From: Nostoc favosum CHAB5714
GTDB taxonomy: Bacteria > Cyanobacteriota > Cyanobacteriia > Cyanobacteriales > Nostocaceae
Direction of reading: 5' to 3'
NCBI RefSeq assembly: GCF_020829495.1
Contig: NZ_JAIVFQ010000008.1
Span: 62,001-126,000, forward strand
DNA length: 64,000 bases
The notes under the pieces were generated by a model. The model did not search any database. It worked only from the letters and a program-made list of their open reading frames with translations, and was not told the DNA's origin. Below are positions 36,390 to 46,389 of the stretch, one piece after another. The position numbers and the translations under genes are program-made. Numbering within the stretch: position 1 is the stretch's first letter; each line of letters begins with the position of its first letter.

Positions 36390-36527
36390 AGTTAATTCTC
36401 TCTTTCGCAAAGCATGATAAATGTAGCTTATATTCAAACCCTGAATTCTGAGTCAATCCCTTTGGGGAATTCAAAATCAAAAATCACCGAAGTTCAGTTC
36501 AGTGATTCACTACTCATAAATTTAGAA

Positions 36528-36601
36528 CGGGACTGACGGGGCTCGAACCCGCAACTTCCGCCGTGACAGGGCGGTGCTCTAACCAATTGAACTACAGTCC
36601 C
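36528..36601 (-). tRNA. tRNA-Asp (GTC)
   Basis: On the minus strand, acceptor GGGACTG pairs with CAGTCCC. The D arm is GTTC...AGAGC. The anticodon arm is CCGCC-CTGTCAC-GGCGG, giving anticodon GTC. The T arm is GCGGG-TTCGAGC-CCCGT. The discriminator base is G and CCA is not encoded. Confidence 0.96.
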
Positions 36602-36711
36602 TTGTTTGGCAACTTTGCTATTATCACTATTTTTTTTCTACTTGTCAAGCGTTTTGGAGTTAGAAATTAGGAATTCTTTTTGTCCCATCTCTCCAAGGTG
36701 CGGATTTTTCC

Positions 36712-38238
36712 TCAAATAGAGCCTGATAATACAACCTGTGGCTGTGATTCCAGATGCTGCAATATCCGAGATTGGATTTGTTTATACTGCTGCTTTAATA
36801 GCTGTTTGCTCAACTGGGGCACAGAAGCTGGTGGTAGACTATGAATTTGTTGCGCCCAGTTTTTCAACATTTGGCGCTGAGTTGGCTCGATGCGACTGCT
36901 GAGAACGTTGGTGCAGGAATTTGGTGCTTCCAGAGTAAAGAAAATCAAAGGATAGTGTTCATTTTCAGCCAGCAAACTTACCAGCCTAAGATTTTGGGGA
37001 TTTTGCATATCTAAGTAGCAGGGTAGCCACTTAGGAGCCAATTGCCGATTGTAGAGTACAGTCACCCACAACAGCATTGGATGAGGGGATGTCATGAAGA
37101 TAAACTGGTTGTAACGGGTAGAAAGGGCATAGTTTTTGATTTCTTGTTTAGGCAACATTAACCATAGGGCTGTCATAGTTCCCTGTGCGGTGTCTAGAAG
37201 CTGGGGAAAAACAATTTCTTGAATTGGTTTATTTTGAGGCCACAAAAGTTTCTGACAGCTTTGTTCTACTGTAACTGGTAAACCTGAATCTAAAGGACGG
37301 GTAAGGATGGAACTAGAGGCTAAAGTTGTAGGTATACTGGGACAATAAGACTCTTCCAAACCGTTTAAAACTTGCAAAATTTGAGCGATATTTTGGGGGC
37401 GATCGCAAGATTTTTTAGCAAGACAAGACATGATTAAATTATTTAGCTTCTGAGGTATTTTAAGAGTGGGTTTAACATCTGCGATCGCTTTTGGTTGTTC
37501 AAATTGATGTGCTTTATACCAAGCGCCAAAGTAATCAGTTTCTGGTTGCCAGGGTTTTTTGCCTGTGAGCATTTCAAACATCATCACACCCAGGCTATAA
37601 ATATCTGAGCGACTATCTAATTTTTCCCCATCTAGCTGTTCTGGAGAACAGTAGGGTAAAGTGCCATTAAATCCCCTGTTTGTACTAGTTTTTGATGTAT
37701 AATTCAAAAATCTAGCAATACCAAAATCGAGAATTTTAACTAACTGACCCAATATCGGATCAGGAATAACTAAGATATTGGCAGGCTTAATATCTCTATG
37801 AACCAAAGGACAAATCTTACCATCAATATTAATGCCTTGATGGGCGCACTGTAAGCCCAAACAAATTTGGCGGGAGAGAGTCAAAAACATGGGCATTGGT
37901 AGCGGAATTAAATCCTTTAAACTCTTCCCACATAGATATTCCATGACATAGTATGGTTTTCCTTTCTCATTCACACCATAATCATACGCCCGCACTATAT
38001 GTAAGCTCTTTTGACTCAAAACTGCACTCATTAAAGCTTCACGAGCAAAGTCTTGTTCCATCTTGTTATCTACAACAGTTTGAGTCAAAAATTTGATAGC
38101 AACTGGTATGCCTCCTAACAAAATATCATTTGCTAAAAAAACTTCACCCATACCACCGCTACCAATTAATTGCTTGAGTTGATAACGATTGGCAAGCAAG
38201 CCCGTACTACTTGGAGATGTAAATAAGCTCTTATTCAC
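36712..38238 (-). CDS. Ser/Thr protein kinase with novel C-terminal domain (paralogue 1)
   Basis: About 508 residues. The kinase domain (about 20-290) has the Gly loop IGSGGMGEVF, VAIKF Lys, catalytic HRDIKPANIL, DFG in ILDFGIARF, and YCSPEQLDG in the activation segment. The C-terminal 190 residues have no named family (WPQNKPIQEIVFPQLLDTAQG, MLPKQEIKNYALSTRYNQF, PMLLWVTVLYN) and are shared with the adjacent kinase. No membrane helix is visible, so it is soluble. The GTG at 38238 has AGAGG at eight bases; an in-frame GTG at 38247 is the alternative. Substrate unknown. Confidence 0.88.
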   Translation of the reverse strand: MNKSLFTSPSSTGLLANRYQLKQLIGSGGMGEVFLANDILLGGIPVAIKFLTQTVVDNKMEQDFAREALMSAVLSQKSLHIVRAYDYGVNEKGKPYYVMEYLCGKSLKDLIPLPMPMFLTLSRQICLGLQCAHQGINIDGKICPLVHRDIKPANILVIPDPILGQLVKILDFGIARFLNYTSKTSTNRGFNGTLPYCSPEQLDGEKLDSRSDIYSLGVMMFEMLTGKKPWQPETDYFGAWYKAHQFEQPKAIADVKPTLKIPQKLNNLIMSCLAKKSCDRPQNIAQILQVLNGLEESYCPSIPTTLASSSILTRPLDSGLPVTVEQSCQKLLWPQNKPIQEIVFPQLLDTAQGTMTALWLMLPKQEIKNYALSTRYNQFIFMTSPHPMLLWVTVLYNRQLAPKWLPCYLDMQNPQNLRLVSLLAENEHYPLIFFTLEAPNSCTNVLSSRIEPTQRQMLKNWAQQIHSLPPASVPQLSKQLLKQQYKQIQSRILQHLESQPQVVLSGSI

Positions 38239-38333
38239 TTTATTCACCTCTGCTGCTGAGTCTATTTAAAGTTAACAATACACACATAAAAATATCATTA
38301 GGTAATGGTAGCAAGCATTTTGATTGCAAATTT

Positions 38334-39971
38334 TCAAGAACGTGATAAAAGTTTTAAAAACATCTCCAAAAATTTATCCATCCAATTTTTGAAACCTTCT
38401 GTCTCAGATTTTTGATCTGCGGCTAACTTTCGTAAGATGTCTAACTTTAGCTTTTCATAATCTGTTTTTAGAAGATTTTTGGCTTGATTAGACAGAATTA
38501 ATTCATTTGAAGGCTGACTCATGTCTAAGCAATCTATAAGTTGCTGGCGCTGGTTAGCTGTAAGGTTTAAAGTTGTTACATGAGCGCAACGAGTTGGATC
38601 TTCTATGGCAAAAAATAGTAGATGATAGTAACCTACTTCTGCTAAAGTACGTGCTATATTCTGGCCCTTATTATCTTTCAAATCCAGAAAATAAGGTAGC
38701 CACTTAGTCATAGAAGGTTGGGCGTCGTATAGTACTGTTACCCACAATAGCATTGGGTAAACATTCATTTGACTTATAAATTCAGTACCATGTATTTTAT
38801 CCAAAAATCTTGTAATCTCTTGTTTGGGTAACATTGCCCAAAAAGTTGGTATAGCTCTTTCAGTCGTTTGTAGTAAATGGGGAAACCCAATTGGCGCAAT
38901 TGGTTTATTTTTAGGCCAATTCTTCTGCAAGCACTCTTTTTCTGATAATAAAGTTGCAGGTACTAATTGAACCGGACATGAAAGTTTAATAATATCACTG
39001 TTGTTACTAGGAATACCATCATTAATCTGAAAATGAATTTTTTTTAAATCTTCTAATATTTGGTTGATATGTTGAGGGCGATCGCTTACTTCTTTAGCTA
39101 AACAACTCATCACTATTTTTTCTAACACCTGCGGTATTTTGACTTGCGGGTTCACTTCCTCAAGCGTAGGTGGAATTTGAAAGCGATGCGCTTGATACCA
39201 AGTACCAAAAGAGTTACTTTTTGTCTGAATCTGAAATGGATGCTTTCCTGTCAGCATCTCAAACATTAGTACTCCCAAACTGTAAATATCAGAGCGCACA
39301 TCTAGCAATTTGCGCCCTTCCATGTGTTCTGGAGAACAGTAAGGTAAACTGCCAATAAAAGAATCTGTCAGAGTCATTCCACTTCGCTCTGTTAAAAACT
39401 TGGCAATACCAAAATCTAGTATCTTAACAATTTCTCGTTGTTTATTATCTTCAGTAATGAATATATTTTCTGGTTTTATATCTCTATGAACAATAGGATA
39501 AATCTCTCCTTTGAGGCTGATACCTTGGTGGGCACATTGTAAGCCTAAACAAATTTGATTACAAATCTCTAAAAAATTCGATATTGTTAATGGCTGAATT
39601 TTGAGAATTTGTTTGAGATTTTTTCCTTGGAGGTATTCCATTACATAAAATGGAGTTTTATCCTCGGTAACGCCGTAACTTAAAATGCGAACAATATGTT
39701 TACTTTTGCGACCCAATTGAGCGCCAATGAAAATCTCTCTGGCAAAGCGTTGGGACATGTGCTGGTTAGCCAAATTAAATGATAAGACTTTGACTGCGAT
39801 CGGCATACCACCTTTAGCAGTATCTTCTGCTAAATAAACTCTACTCATGCCCCCTTTGCCAATCAAATCTCTGATTAAGTAGCGATTATTTAAAAATTGT
39901 CCAATGTAATCGTCTAATTCTGCTTTTTGCCCTACCATATTCTCAACTTTACTTGGTGACATAAAAATCAT
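38334..39971 (-). CDS. Ser/Thr protein kinase with novel C-terminal domain (paralogue 2)
   Basis: 545 residues with the same architecture as the next gene downstream. The kinase has IGKGGMSRVYL, AVKVL Lys, HRDIKPENIF, ILDFGIAKF and YCSPEHMEG. The shared C-terminal domain follows (WPKNKPIAPIGFPHLLQTTE, MLPKQEITRFLDKIHGTEF, PMLLWVTVLYDAQPSMTKWLP), with a longer basic tail. It is separated from its paralogue by about 90 bases, the same strand and likely one transcript. The pair arose by duplication and has diverged substantially. Both keep all catalytic residues. Confidence 0.88.
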   Translation of the reverse strand: MIFMSPSKVENMVGQKAELDDYIGQFLNNRYLIRDLIGKGGMSRVYLAEDTAKGGMPIAVKVLSFNLANQHMSQRFAREIFIGAQLGRKSKHIVRILSYGVTEDKTPFYVMEYLQGKNLKQILKIQPLTISNFLEICNQICLGLQCAHQGISLKGEIYPIVHRDIKPENIFITEDNKQREIVKILDFGIAKFLTERSGMTLTDSFIGSLPYCSPEHMEGRKLLDVRSDIYSLGVLMFEMLTGKHPFQIQTKSNSFGTWYQAHRFQIPPTLEEVNPQVKIPQVLEKIVMSCLAKEVSDRPQHINQILEDLKKIHFQINDGIPSNNSDIIKLSCPVQLVPATLLSEKECLQKNWPKNKPIAPIGFPHLLQTTERAIPTFWAMLPKQEITRFLDKIHGTEFISQMNVYPMLLWVTVLYDAQPSMTKWLPYFLDLKDNKGQNIARTLAEVGYYHLLFFAIEDPTRCAHVTTLNLTANQRQQLIDCLDMSQPSNELILSNQAKNLLKTDYEKLKLDILRKLAADQKSETEGFKNWMDKFLEMFLKLLSRS

Positions 39972-40247
39972 TTATGAAAAATATTGTTGGCAAAATACTT
40001 GAATAAATCTAGCTAATTATTAAATTTAAATTTAAAAATGATCAAAATTTGTAGAAAACTAATCATCTTTTGTAATCATGGTTAATATGTTTGCAAAATT
40101 TCCTAACCATTGTCTAACATATTTATTAAGGAGTACGGTTGAGAAATTACACGGAAACTACAAATAAGCTAGATAAAGCTGCCTAGTAGATTCCGTGAAT
40201 ACACAGGAGAAAGTAAATGGCAGTAAAGACCCGATACCTCTGTACAA

Positions 40248-41432
40248 CTAACGGTTGAGATTCGGGAGTAAACGGCGTAATAATCTGATTAGTGATGTTT
40301 CAATTTTAATTTTAAAGGCTAGTATCTGGGTGCGTTGCAGGACGTTAAAGTTGTTATCGCTGATGAGAATTAATGATTGCTGACCATCAGGTAGTTTAGG
40401 GCCAAGAGTTAAGCCTTCGATGTTGTCTAGCAGTACATCTAGGGTTCTCAAATCTAACAACAATTTTTTATGAACTGTTTTAATATTCTTAGAGCCAACT
40501 GCTAAAAGGCTATCTATCTTATAAATATCATCAGCTCCTTCTAAAGAAACCTGAAATAGGGAAATAGCAAATCCTAAACCAGTAAAAGACCGTTCTAAAC
40601 TTAGGAAGTGTCCTTGATTATCGAGAGCAAGTAAATCAGGTAATCCACTAGCGAATTTGCCAGTCACATTCAAAAAGGGGGAAACTGGTTCTGTTTGGTA
40701 AAGAAATTCCTTTTCTGGCTGGTTGTTGAGCAAGTTGTATTGCAAAATCCGGCAAGGAGTACCGATGTTAGCTTTGGCTGCGACACCATCTTGAATTAGA
40801 GCATTTTCGGTGGCTGTGAATAGATGCTTTTTATCGGGTGTGATGGTGAGGGTTTCAAAAGCCAAATTGTTGCGGATACCTTTTTGATTACTTTTATCTG
40901 GCAAAAATTTGTTTGGTATGGGAAGTGTTGCAATTTCTCTACCAGAAGATAGTGAGAACTCTTTAATAAAAGGATTAATTAATTTTGCAGCATCGCCTTC
41001 AGAAGAAATAAATACAGTTGCTTTATTAGTTAAGGCAATACCTTCTGTATCAGTTTCACCAGGGCGAAATGTTTGAGCATTTTCATTTAATAATGTGGTT
41101 ACATTGACAGGAACAACTCTACCCTGTTGTAAGGAACCCTTGCTTAAGTCGATTGTCAGGGTGTATAAACGGGCATTAGCTTTTTGTCCACGGTCATCGG
41201 AAATACCATAATAAAAGTTGTTTTTGGCATCATAGGTAATTCCAGATAAACCTCCAATTTGAGTTTTTTGTAAGTTTAAACCCTTTGCTAAAGTAGCTTC
41301 TCCGATAAAGTCTATGCTACTGATTTCAACAGCATTTATAGGTAAAAATTTTAATAAAAGGATGATAATTATAATTGTGATAAAGAAGTAAATAATTCGT
41401 GGAATTTTGAAGATATTTTTCATTAGCTGCAT
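40248..41432 (-). CDS. Esterase-like activity of phytase family protein
   Basis: 394 residues. The N-terminal helix IIYFFITIIIIILLLKFLP acts as a signal or anchor, so the body is periplasmic. The beta-propeller body has IGGLSGITYDAKNNFYYGISDDRG, GETDTEGIAL, FETLTITPDKKHLFTATENAL and LDNIEGLTLGPKLPDGQQSLILISDNNF, the hallmarks of the phytase-like esterase family. The substrate is not known; some relatives lie in phosphate-related gene sets, but no such neighbours are seen here. It is monocistronic. Confidence 0.85.
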   Translation of the reverse strand: MQLMKNIFKIPRIIYFFITIIIIILLLKFLPINAVEISSIDFIGEATLAKGLNLQKTQIGGLSGITYDAKNNFYYGISDDRGQKANARLYTLTIDLSKGSLQQGRVVPVNVTTLLNENAQTFRPGETDTEGIALTNKATVFISSEGDAAKLINPFIKEFSLSSGREIATLPIPNKFLPDKSNQKGIRNNLAFETLTITPDKKHLFTATENALIQDGVAAKANIGTPCRILQYNLLNNQPEKEFLYQTEPVSPFLNVTGKFASGLPDLLALDNQGHFLSLERSFTGLGFAISLFQVSLEGADDIYKIDSLLAVGSKNIKTVHKKLLLDLRTLDVLLDNIEGLTLGPKLPDGQQSLILISDNNFNVLQRTQILAFKIKIETSLIRLLRRLLPNLNR

Positions 41433-41563
41433 AGATTTTTGCTTGAAATGGGAAAATTACAAATAAGATATCACGCTGAAGCAAGCAGGGTTGCACATCT
41501 GTGCGCCGCTACAAATAATATGTATTCAAACTAATTGAAAATCTTTAAAAAATACGAAATTAC

Positions 41564-43024
41564 TTAAGCTAGCCGCAAACCATATTCATCCTGAAAAAAG
41601 TTTACAAGCCAGTTTTTCACTCTGAGGGTAGCGCGACAGTCATCTTCGTTGTAGCTTTGAATAATTTCTAGTAAGCTGCGATCGCCTGTTTCTAGCCACT
41701 GATCATACCAGTAAATACATTTAGCACCACTAGCTTCTTTTTCCCGCCACTCGAATCCTAACCAACGAGCGATCGCTTTCAGGGCATAACTTTCTACAGG
41801 CAATGCTACACTTTGGGTTAATTGTTCATACACATCCACAAATCGACTCAGTACAGGACGCACTAAGGAGGAAGGAGTTTTGTAAAGCTTTGCCAACCGT
41901 TTGACTGTATCAAACTCGTAGACACAAAAATGGTAAATTGGCGCTTCGGGATATTGCCAAACTAAATCCAAAAATTGCTGCCAAACTAATTCTTCGTCTT
42001 CTGGTTTATCTGCTAAAAACGAATAAAACTGTTCTGTATTGGCAAGTCTATCAACGACCAAAACCCCCAAAAGATAATTTAAATCTAAGTCTGGTTGTGC
42101 TTCAATATCAAAGTAAAGCTCTATAGGTGCTGTGAATGTAATATCTTTTATTGGTAGCGGGTAGGGTAATATTAACGGTCGTTTTTCCAATGCAGATTGA
42201 GCTTGCACTATCAGCTTGGGCGCTACTTCCCTGTCAAAACCAACTAGGTTTTCTAAGGTGCTGGGACTGGTGTTAGCGAGAGATTCTAGTGTGGTGATGG
42301 CTACGTCTTGCAGTTGAGTGTAGCGAATGGGTGTTACACCTGGTAATAGTGAGAGATGTTTTTCAGATTGAGCGATCGCATAACATTGACTATACCAATG
42401 GCAAAGATTGCACTTTTGCCGAGAAATAAACACCTCTGGCGGATTCGGTAATTCTAAAACTTGAATAAACTCCTCCAGAATCTGCTGCATCCGTGGTGTC
42501 CATTTGAGCAAATCCACAGGATAATTTCTATCCTTGGTACGCAATATCAGCCAAGCTGTTTCTGGTGCAAAGTCCTGTACTGTTGCCAATACTTGGGCGT
42601 GAAATGCGGCAACAACTTGATATTCTTGCTTAGGGCGCTTACCGAGTTCAATACTAGCCGGAACGTACATCCAATCTCCAAAGCAAGATTTTCCTGGCCG
42701 TTTGACGAGTAAATCTGGACGACTTAGCAGGGTGTATCCTTCAGAATAAGTTGCTAACAGTACTCCCTTATAGATGTACTCAACCCCATCCTGCATCAAT
42801 TCTAAAGTTGCTGCCTCTGCCGCTTCCCAGTTTCCATAAGAATAATCTGGTTGGTGATAAGTCACCTTTGCCAAAGCACTCAGATGATGAGCGATTTTGT
42901 CCTGTTGTAGTTTCCGCAGCAACTCATTGGGAGCATCACGCTGACTTTTGTCACCGTGGATATCTAGAAAAGTCCGACGTTTACAGCGTTGGTATTGCAG
43001 TAGGAGTTCAGCATTAATTAGCAT
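41564..43024 (-). CDS. TM0106-family RecB-like nuclease
   Basis: 486 residues. The N-terminal half is RecB/Cas4-like: YQRCKRRTFLD with the first Cys, SRPDLLVKRPG (acidic residue), ASIELGKRPKQEYQ (E-x-K) and KCNLCHWYSQCY (three Cys). These fit a PD-(D/E)XK core with a possible Fe-S cluster. The C-terminal half is RNase H-like (LYFDIEAQPDLD, YNEDDCRATLRVKNWL), as expected for a DEDD-type 3'-5' exonuclease. It is a two-nuclease fusion found widely in bacteria. No CRISPR or repair genes lie nearby, and its role is unknown. Confidence 0.85.
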   Translation of the reverse strand: MLINAELLLQYQRCKRRTFLDIHGDKSQRDAPNELLRKLQQDKIAHHLSALAKVTYHQPDYSYGNWEAAEAATLELMQDGVEYIYKGVLLATYSEGYTLLSRPDLLVKRPGKSCFGDWMYVPASIELGKRPKQEYQVVAAFHAQVLATVQDFAPETAWLILRTKDRNYPVDLLKWTPRMQQILEEFIQVLELPNPPEVFISRQKCNLCHWYSQCYAIAQSEKHLSLLPGVTPIRYTQLQDVAITTLESLANTSPSTLENLVGFDREVAPKLIVQAQSALEKRPLILPYPLPIKDITFTAPIELYFDIEAQPDLDLNYLLGVLVVDRLANTEQFYSFLADKPEDEELVWQQFLDLVWQYPEAPIYHFCVYEFDTVKRLAKLYKTPSSLVRPVLSRFVDVYEQLTQSVALPVESYALKAIARWLGFEWREKEASGAKCIYWYDQWLETGDRSLLEIIQSYNEDDCRATLRVKNWLVNFFQDEYGLRLA

Positions 43025-43079
43025 TCTTTTAAGTTAACAAGAATTAGTAGAGTCTGGGAATAACTCAGACAACTAATGA

Positions 43080-43132
43080 TGGAGTGGGAGAATGGAGGAG
43101 ATGAGGAGGATGAGGGAGATAAGGGAGATGAG
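43080..43132. repeat. Purine-rich short tandem repeats (gatgag/ggagat)
   Basis: Irregular repeats of gatgagg/ggagat, related to the arrays around the S23 gene. Confidence 0.6.
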
Positions 43133-43153
43133 TAAAAAATAACTAACAATCAA

Positions 43154-43275
43154 TAGACCTCTTGCATAAATCAAACAATTTGAACCCCACCCCGCCAAAG
43201 CTACGCTTTGTCTCCCCTCCCCGCTCTTCGAGAGGGGTTGGGGGTGGGGTGTTAGGGACTTTTGCAAGAGGTCTA
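43154..43275. repeat. MITE-like element, family E (TA-flanked)
   Basis: Ends tagacctcttgca and tgcaagaggtcta are perfect inverted repeats beginning and ending with TA, as left by IS630/Tc1-type transposition. The core is again a ccccaccccgcc / gggggtggggtg hairpin like that of family A. A lone copy of the right end lies at 28030-28048. Confidence 0.8.
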
Positions 43276-43323
43276 ATGACTTTTGACTAATCCAAAATCT
43301 ACAATCTAAAATCTAAAATTGGT

Positions 43324-44517
43324 ATGACCAGTACTTCTGCCACACAAACCAGGTTGCATAGCCATCGAGAGCAATTTCCGGCTTTAGCAAATAAGATTTA
43401 TTTCAATTATGGGGGGCAAGGGCCGATGCCCCAAAGGGCAATGGATGCGATCGCCCAAACTCAAGCTTATGTTCAGCAAATAGGCCCCTTTGGTAATGAG
43501 GCGTATCGCTGGATAGCGCCCCAGACTCAAGCTGCTAGAGTTGCGATCGCTTCAGAGTTAAATGCACCAAGCGAAACAATTACTCTTACGCAGAATGTCA
43601 CTGTTGGCTGTAATATCGCCATGTGGGGCATCGAGTGGCGTGCTGGCGACCATATACTGCTTTCAGACTGCGAACACCCAGGCGTAATTGCCACAACACA
43701 GGAAATCTCACGGAGATTCGCGGTGGAAGTTACCACCTGTCCCCTAAAGGCAACTTTAAATGAGGACGACCCTGTAAAAGTCATTGCCCAGAACTTACGC
43801 CCTAATACCCGTCTTGTAATATTAAGTCATGTTTTCTGGAATACTGGTCAAGTTTTACCTCTTGATAAAATTGCCGAAGTATGCAGGAATAATCATTCTT
43901 TCCTACTGATAGATGCTGCCCAATCTGCTGGTTTGTTGCCTTTAAACTTGACAGAATTGGGTGTAGATTTTTATGCTTTCACTGGTCACAAATGGCTATG
44001 TGGCCCTGCGGGTGCTGGTGGCTTGTATGTCCGACCAGAAGCACGAGAAAGTCTGAAACCTACGTTTATTGGTTTGAATGGCATTGTTGTGGATAGTCAA
44101 TCTCAGCCTGTAGATTGGCTTCCCGATGGGCGACGATACGAAGTATCTACATTAGCTTATCCGTTGTATGTTGGGTTACGAGAGGCGATCGCAATCCATC
44201 AGCAATGGGGAACCTCACAGGAACGTTACGAGCAAATTTGCCAAAACAGTGACTACCTTTGGCGGCGCTTAGTGGCATTACCTGATGTCAAGTGTCTGCG
44301 AACTTCCCCACCCGAAAGCGGTATAGTATCCTTCCAACTCATAAATAATCAGCCCCAGCCTCATCTCAAGTTGGTGCAATTTTTAGACTCACAAAGAATA
44401 TTAACTCGGACAATTGCCGATCCTAGCTGTATACGCGTTACCGTCCATTACTTTACTTTAGAATCGGAAATCGACCAATTGATTGAGGCGATTCAAAGTT
44501 TTTGCAAAATTAATTAA
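43324..44517 (+). CDS. PLP-dependent aminotransferase class V, C-DES-like cyst(e)ine lyase
   Basis: 397 residues. The cofactor Lys lies in FTGHKWLCGPAGAGGLY, and DAAQSAGLLPLNLTELGVDFY supplies the Asp that pairs with the pyridine ring. The N-terminus YFNYGGQGPMPQRAMDAI matches the L-cysteine/cystine C-S lyase group known from Synechocystis. That enzyme releases persulfide sulfur for Fe-S cluster assembly, rather than being a true NifS. An SufS- or EgtE-like role is possible. It has an ATG start, no operon partners, and repeat-rich flanks. Confidence 0.85.
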   Translation: MTSTSATQTRLHSHREQFPALANKIYFNYGGQGPMPQRAMDAIAQTQAYVQQIGPFGNEAYRWIAPQTQAARVAIASELNAPSETITLTQNVTVGCNIAMWGIEWRAGDHILLSDCEHPGVIATTQEISRRFAVEVTTCPLKATLNEDDPVKVIAQNLRPNTRLVILSHVFWNTGQVLPLDKIAEVCRNNHSFLLIDAAQSAGLLPLNLTELGVDFYAFTGHKWLCGPAGAGGLYVRPEARESLKPTFIGLNGIVVDSQSQPVDWLPDGRRYEVSTLAYPLYVGLREAIAIHQQWGTSQERYEQICQNSDYLWRRLVALPDVKCLRTSPPESGIVSFQLINNQPQPHLKLVQFLDSQRILTRTIADPSCIRVTVHYFTLESEIDQLIEAIQSFCKIN

Positions 44518-44557
44518 AAGTTAGGAGTTATAAGTTATCAGTCTGGGAATTGTAATT

Positions 44558-44782
44558 TTAACTCCTAACTCCTAATACCATTCCGCTATGAAGATGCACT
44601 TAATATTTGATTAAACGAACCGCCCTTCGGGTTCACCAGTCGCCTACGGCGGGAAACCCGCCTACAGCGCTGGTTCACCAAGTACGCCAAGTACGCCAAG
44701 GAATAATGAGCAATTATTACGTGCAAGTTTACAGAGAATTGGTATAACTCCTAACTCCTAACTCCTAACTCCTAACTTGAAA
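44558..44782. repeat. Heptamer array (AACTCCT)n interrupted by a MITE-like element, family F
   Basis: aactcct units lie at 44558-44573 and again at 44748-44776. Between them is a 170-bp element with inverted ends ataccattccgctatg / tacagagaattggtat and internal palindromes (cgcccttcgggttc; cgcctacggcgg). A similar right end occurs at 63291-63306. The right heptamer array runs into the ribosome-site region of the glycosyltransferase gene. Confidence 0.7.
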
Positions 44783-45889
44783 ATGGAACGCCCAATCTTA
44801 TACTTAGCCATAACTAACCACGGCTTTGGTCATGCTACCCGCATTGCTTCTGTAGCTGCGACAATTCAAAAATTATGTCCAGAAGTTCTGCTAATTCTGG
44901 TAACTACTGCCCCACGCTGGTTGTTAGAGTGCTACATAGAAGGCGATTTTATCTATCGTCCCCGTGCATTTGATTTGGGTGTGGTGCAAACCGATAGTTT
45001 GACAATGGATAAAGTAGCGACTTTAGAAAAGTTGCTGGATATTAAGAAGCATCAAAATTCGTTGATTGCCTCAGAAGTCAATTTTATCCGCCAAAATCGC
45101 GTTAATCTCATCTTGGCAGATATTCCCTTCCTCGCTCCTGGGTTTGCCAAAGGTGCAAATATTCCCTGTTGGATGATGAGTAACTTTGGCTGGGACTTTA
45201 TCTACCGAGATTGGGGAGGTGAATTTACCGCAGTTGCAGATTGGATTAGTGATTGGTACTCAAAATGCGATCGCTTATTTCGTCTCCCCTTCCACGAACC
45301 TATGCAAGCTTTTAACAATATCACAGATGTCGGCTTAACAGGCGGTTCTCCCCGTTACTCTGCTGATGATTTACGTTCTCTTTGGGGAATAACTGCACCA
45401 GTAGAAAAAACTATTTTATTGACCTTTGGCGGCTTGGGTTTACAGCAAATTCCCTACGATAACCTGCGGCGATTTCCAGATTGGCAATTTATCGTCTTTG
45501 ATCAATCTGCCCCTGATTTGCCTAATTTAGTTAAAATTGATGACCGCAAATACCGCCCTGTAGATTTTATGCCTATTTGTGGGCGAGTCGTTTCTAAACC
45601 TGGTTACAGTACTTTTGCTGAAGCCACGCTATTAGGAGTACCTATTGTTACCATCCCCCGTGAGGACTTTGCCGAAGCAACTTTTATAATAGAAGGCATA
45701 ACAAATTATAACCAGCATCAAATCATTACCCCATCTGACTTTTTTCAAGGGACTTGGGATTTTCTGCGTGAGTTACCTCAATCGCTAAAGCAATCTGAAC
45801 TAATTGCTAAGGATGGTAATGAAGCGATCGCTCATGCTGTAATTAATTATTTCGAGTCGAATAAAGTTCTTCAAAACAACATACATTAA
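44783..45889 (+). CDS. Glycosyltransferase, GT-B/MurG-like
   Basis: 368 residues from the ATG. The N-terminus LYLAITNHGFGHATRIASVAATI has the Gly/His loop of GT-B enzymes. The C-terminal domain has ILLTFGGLGL, then a UDP-sugar-type acceptor region VVSKPGYSTFAEATLLGVPIVTIPRE (MurG/GT28-like). It is similar to the glycosyltransferase-like half of sugar kinases of the L-arabinokinase type. The donor and acceptor are unknown. The end is followed by two small genes on the same strand, 2 bases away, suggesting an operon. Confidence 0.8.
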   Translation: MERPILYLAITNHGFGHATRIASVAATIQKLCPEVLLILVTTAPRWLLECYIEGDFIYRPRAFDLGVVQTDSLTMDKVATLEKLLDIKKHQNSLIASEVNFIRQNRVNLILADIPFLAPGFAKGANIPCWMMSNFGWDFIYRDWGGEFTAVADWISDWYSKCDRLFRLPFHEPMQAFNNITDVGLTGGSPRYSADDLRSLWGITAPVEKTILLTFGGLGLQQIPYDNLRRFPDWQFIVFDQSAPDLPNLVKIDDRKYRPVDFMPICGRVVSKPGYSTFAEATLLGVPIVTIPREDFAEATFIIEGITNYNQHQIITPSDFFQGTWDFLRELPQSLKQSELIAKDGNEAIAHAVINYFESNKVLQNNIH

Positions 45890-45891
45890 TA

Positions 45892-46389
45892 ATGGAAGAT
45901 CCGACAATAGACGAAGAAACGTTGGAATTAGCCGCTCAAGATGTGCGTCGAGTGATTGAAAGACAAAAAGAAGAACGGCAAATTTTAATCACTCAAATGA
46001 ACATCCTATTTGTCACAAACACCGCATTATTAAGTTTTCTAACAATATCTAGACTAATTGCAATATTTAGTTTTCTCAGTGTAGTAGAAATATTATTACT
46101 AATTTTTAACTTTATGCTACTAATACGATCTTTATTGCCACGCAAATTTTTTGTCAGCCCCAACCTAGAAACTGACGATTTTCAGAATAAATATTTGAAG
46201 TTTTCACCTCAAGAATACCAGTCACAGATGTTAGTTAACTTGAGAGAGACTTATAATGAAAATCAGAAGCAAGTAGAGAATATTTCTCAATCATTGACAT
46301 ATGCTACTTTTGTAACTGCCGGAATCGCATTTGTTGCCTTGTTACATAAAGTAACAGTTTATTTCATTCCTGAACTACAAAAACTATGA
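45892..46389 (+). CDS. Small membrane protein, function unknown
   Basis: 165 residues. An N-terminal amphipathic helix (1-35, rich in E, R and Q) is followed by two closely spaced membrane helices (about 38-60 and 62-82). A cytoplasmic stretch of about 50 residues comes next, then a third helix near 138-156. No named family was recognised. It starts 2 bases after the glycosyltransferase stop and overlaps the next gene by 4 bases, so it is part of one operon and may anchor or partner its neighbours. Confidence 0.65.
   Translation: MEDPTIDEETLELAAQDVRRVIERQKEERQILITQMNILFVTNTALLSFLTISRLIAIFSFLSVVEILLLIFNFMLLIRSLLPRKFFVSPNLETDDFQNKYLKFSPQEYQSQMLVNLRETYNENQKQVENISQSLTYATFVTAGIAFVALLHKVTVYFIPELQKL

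Noticed and set aside
41564..43024. Cas4 of a CRISPR system
   Set aside because: The RecB-like half is fused to an RNase H-like domain (TM0106 type) and there are no cas genes or repeats.
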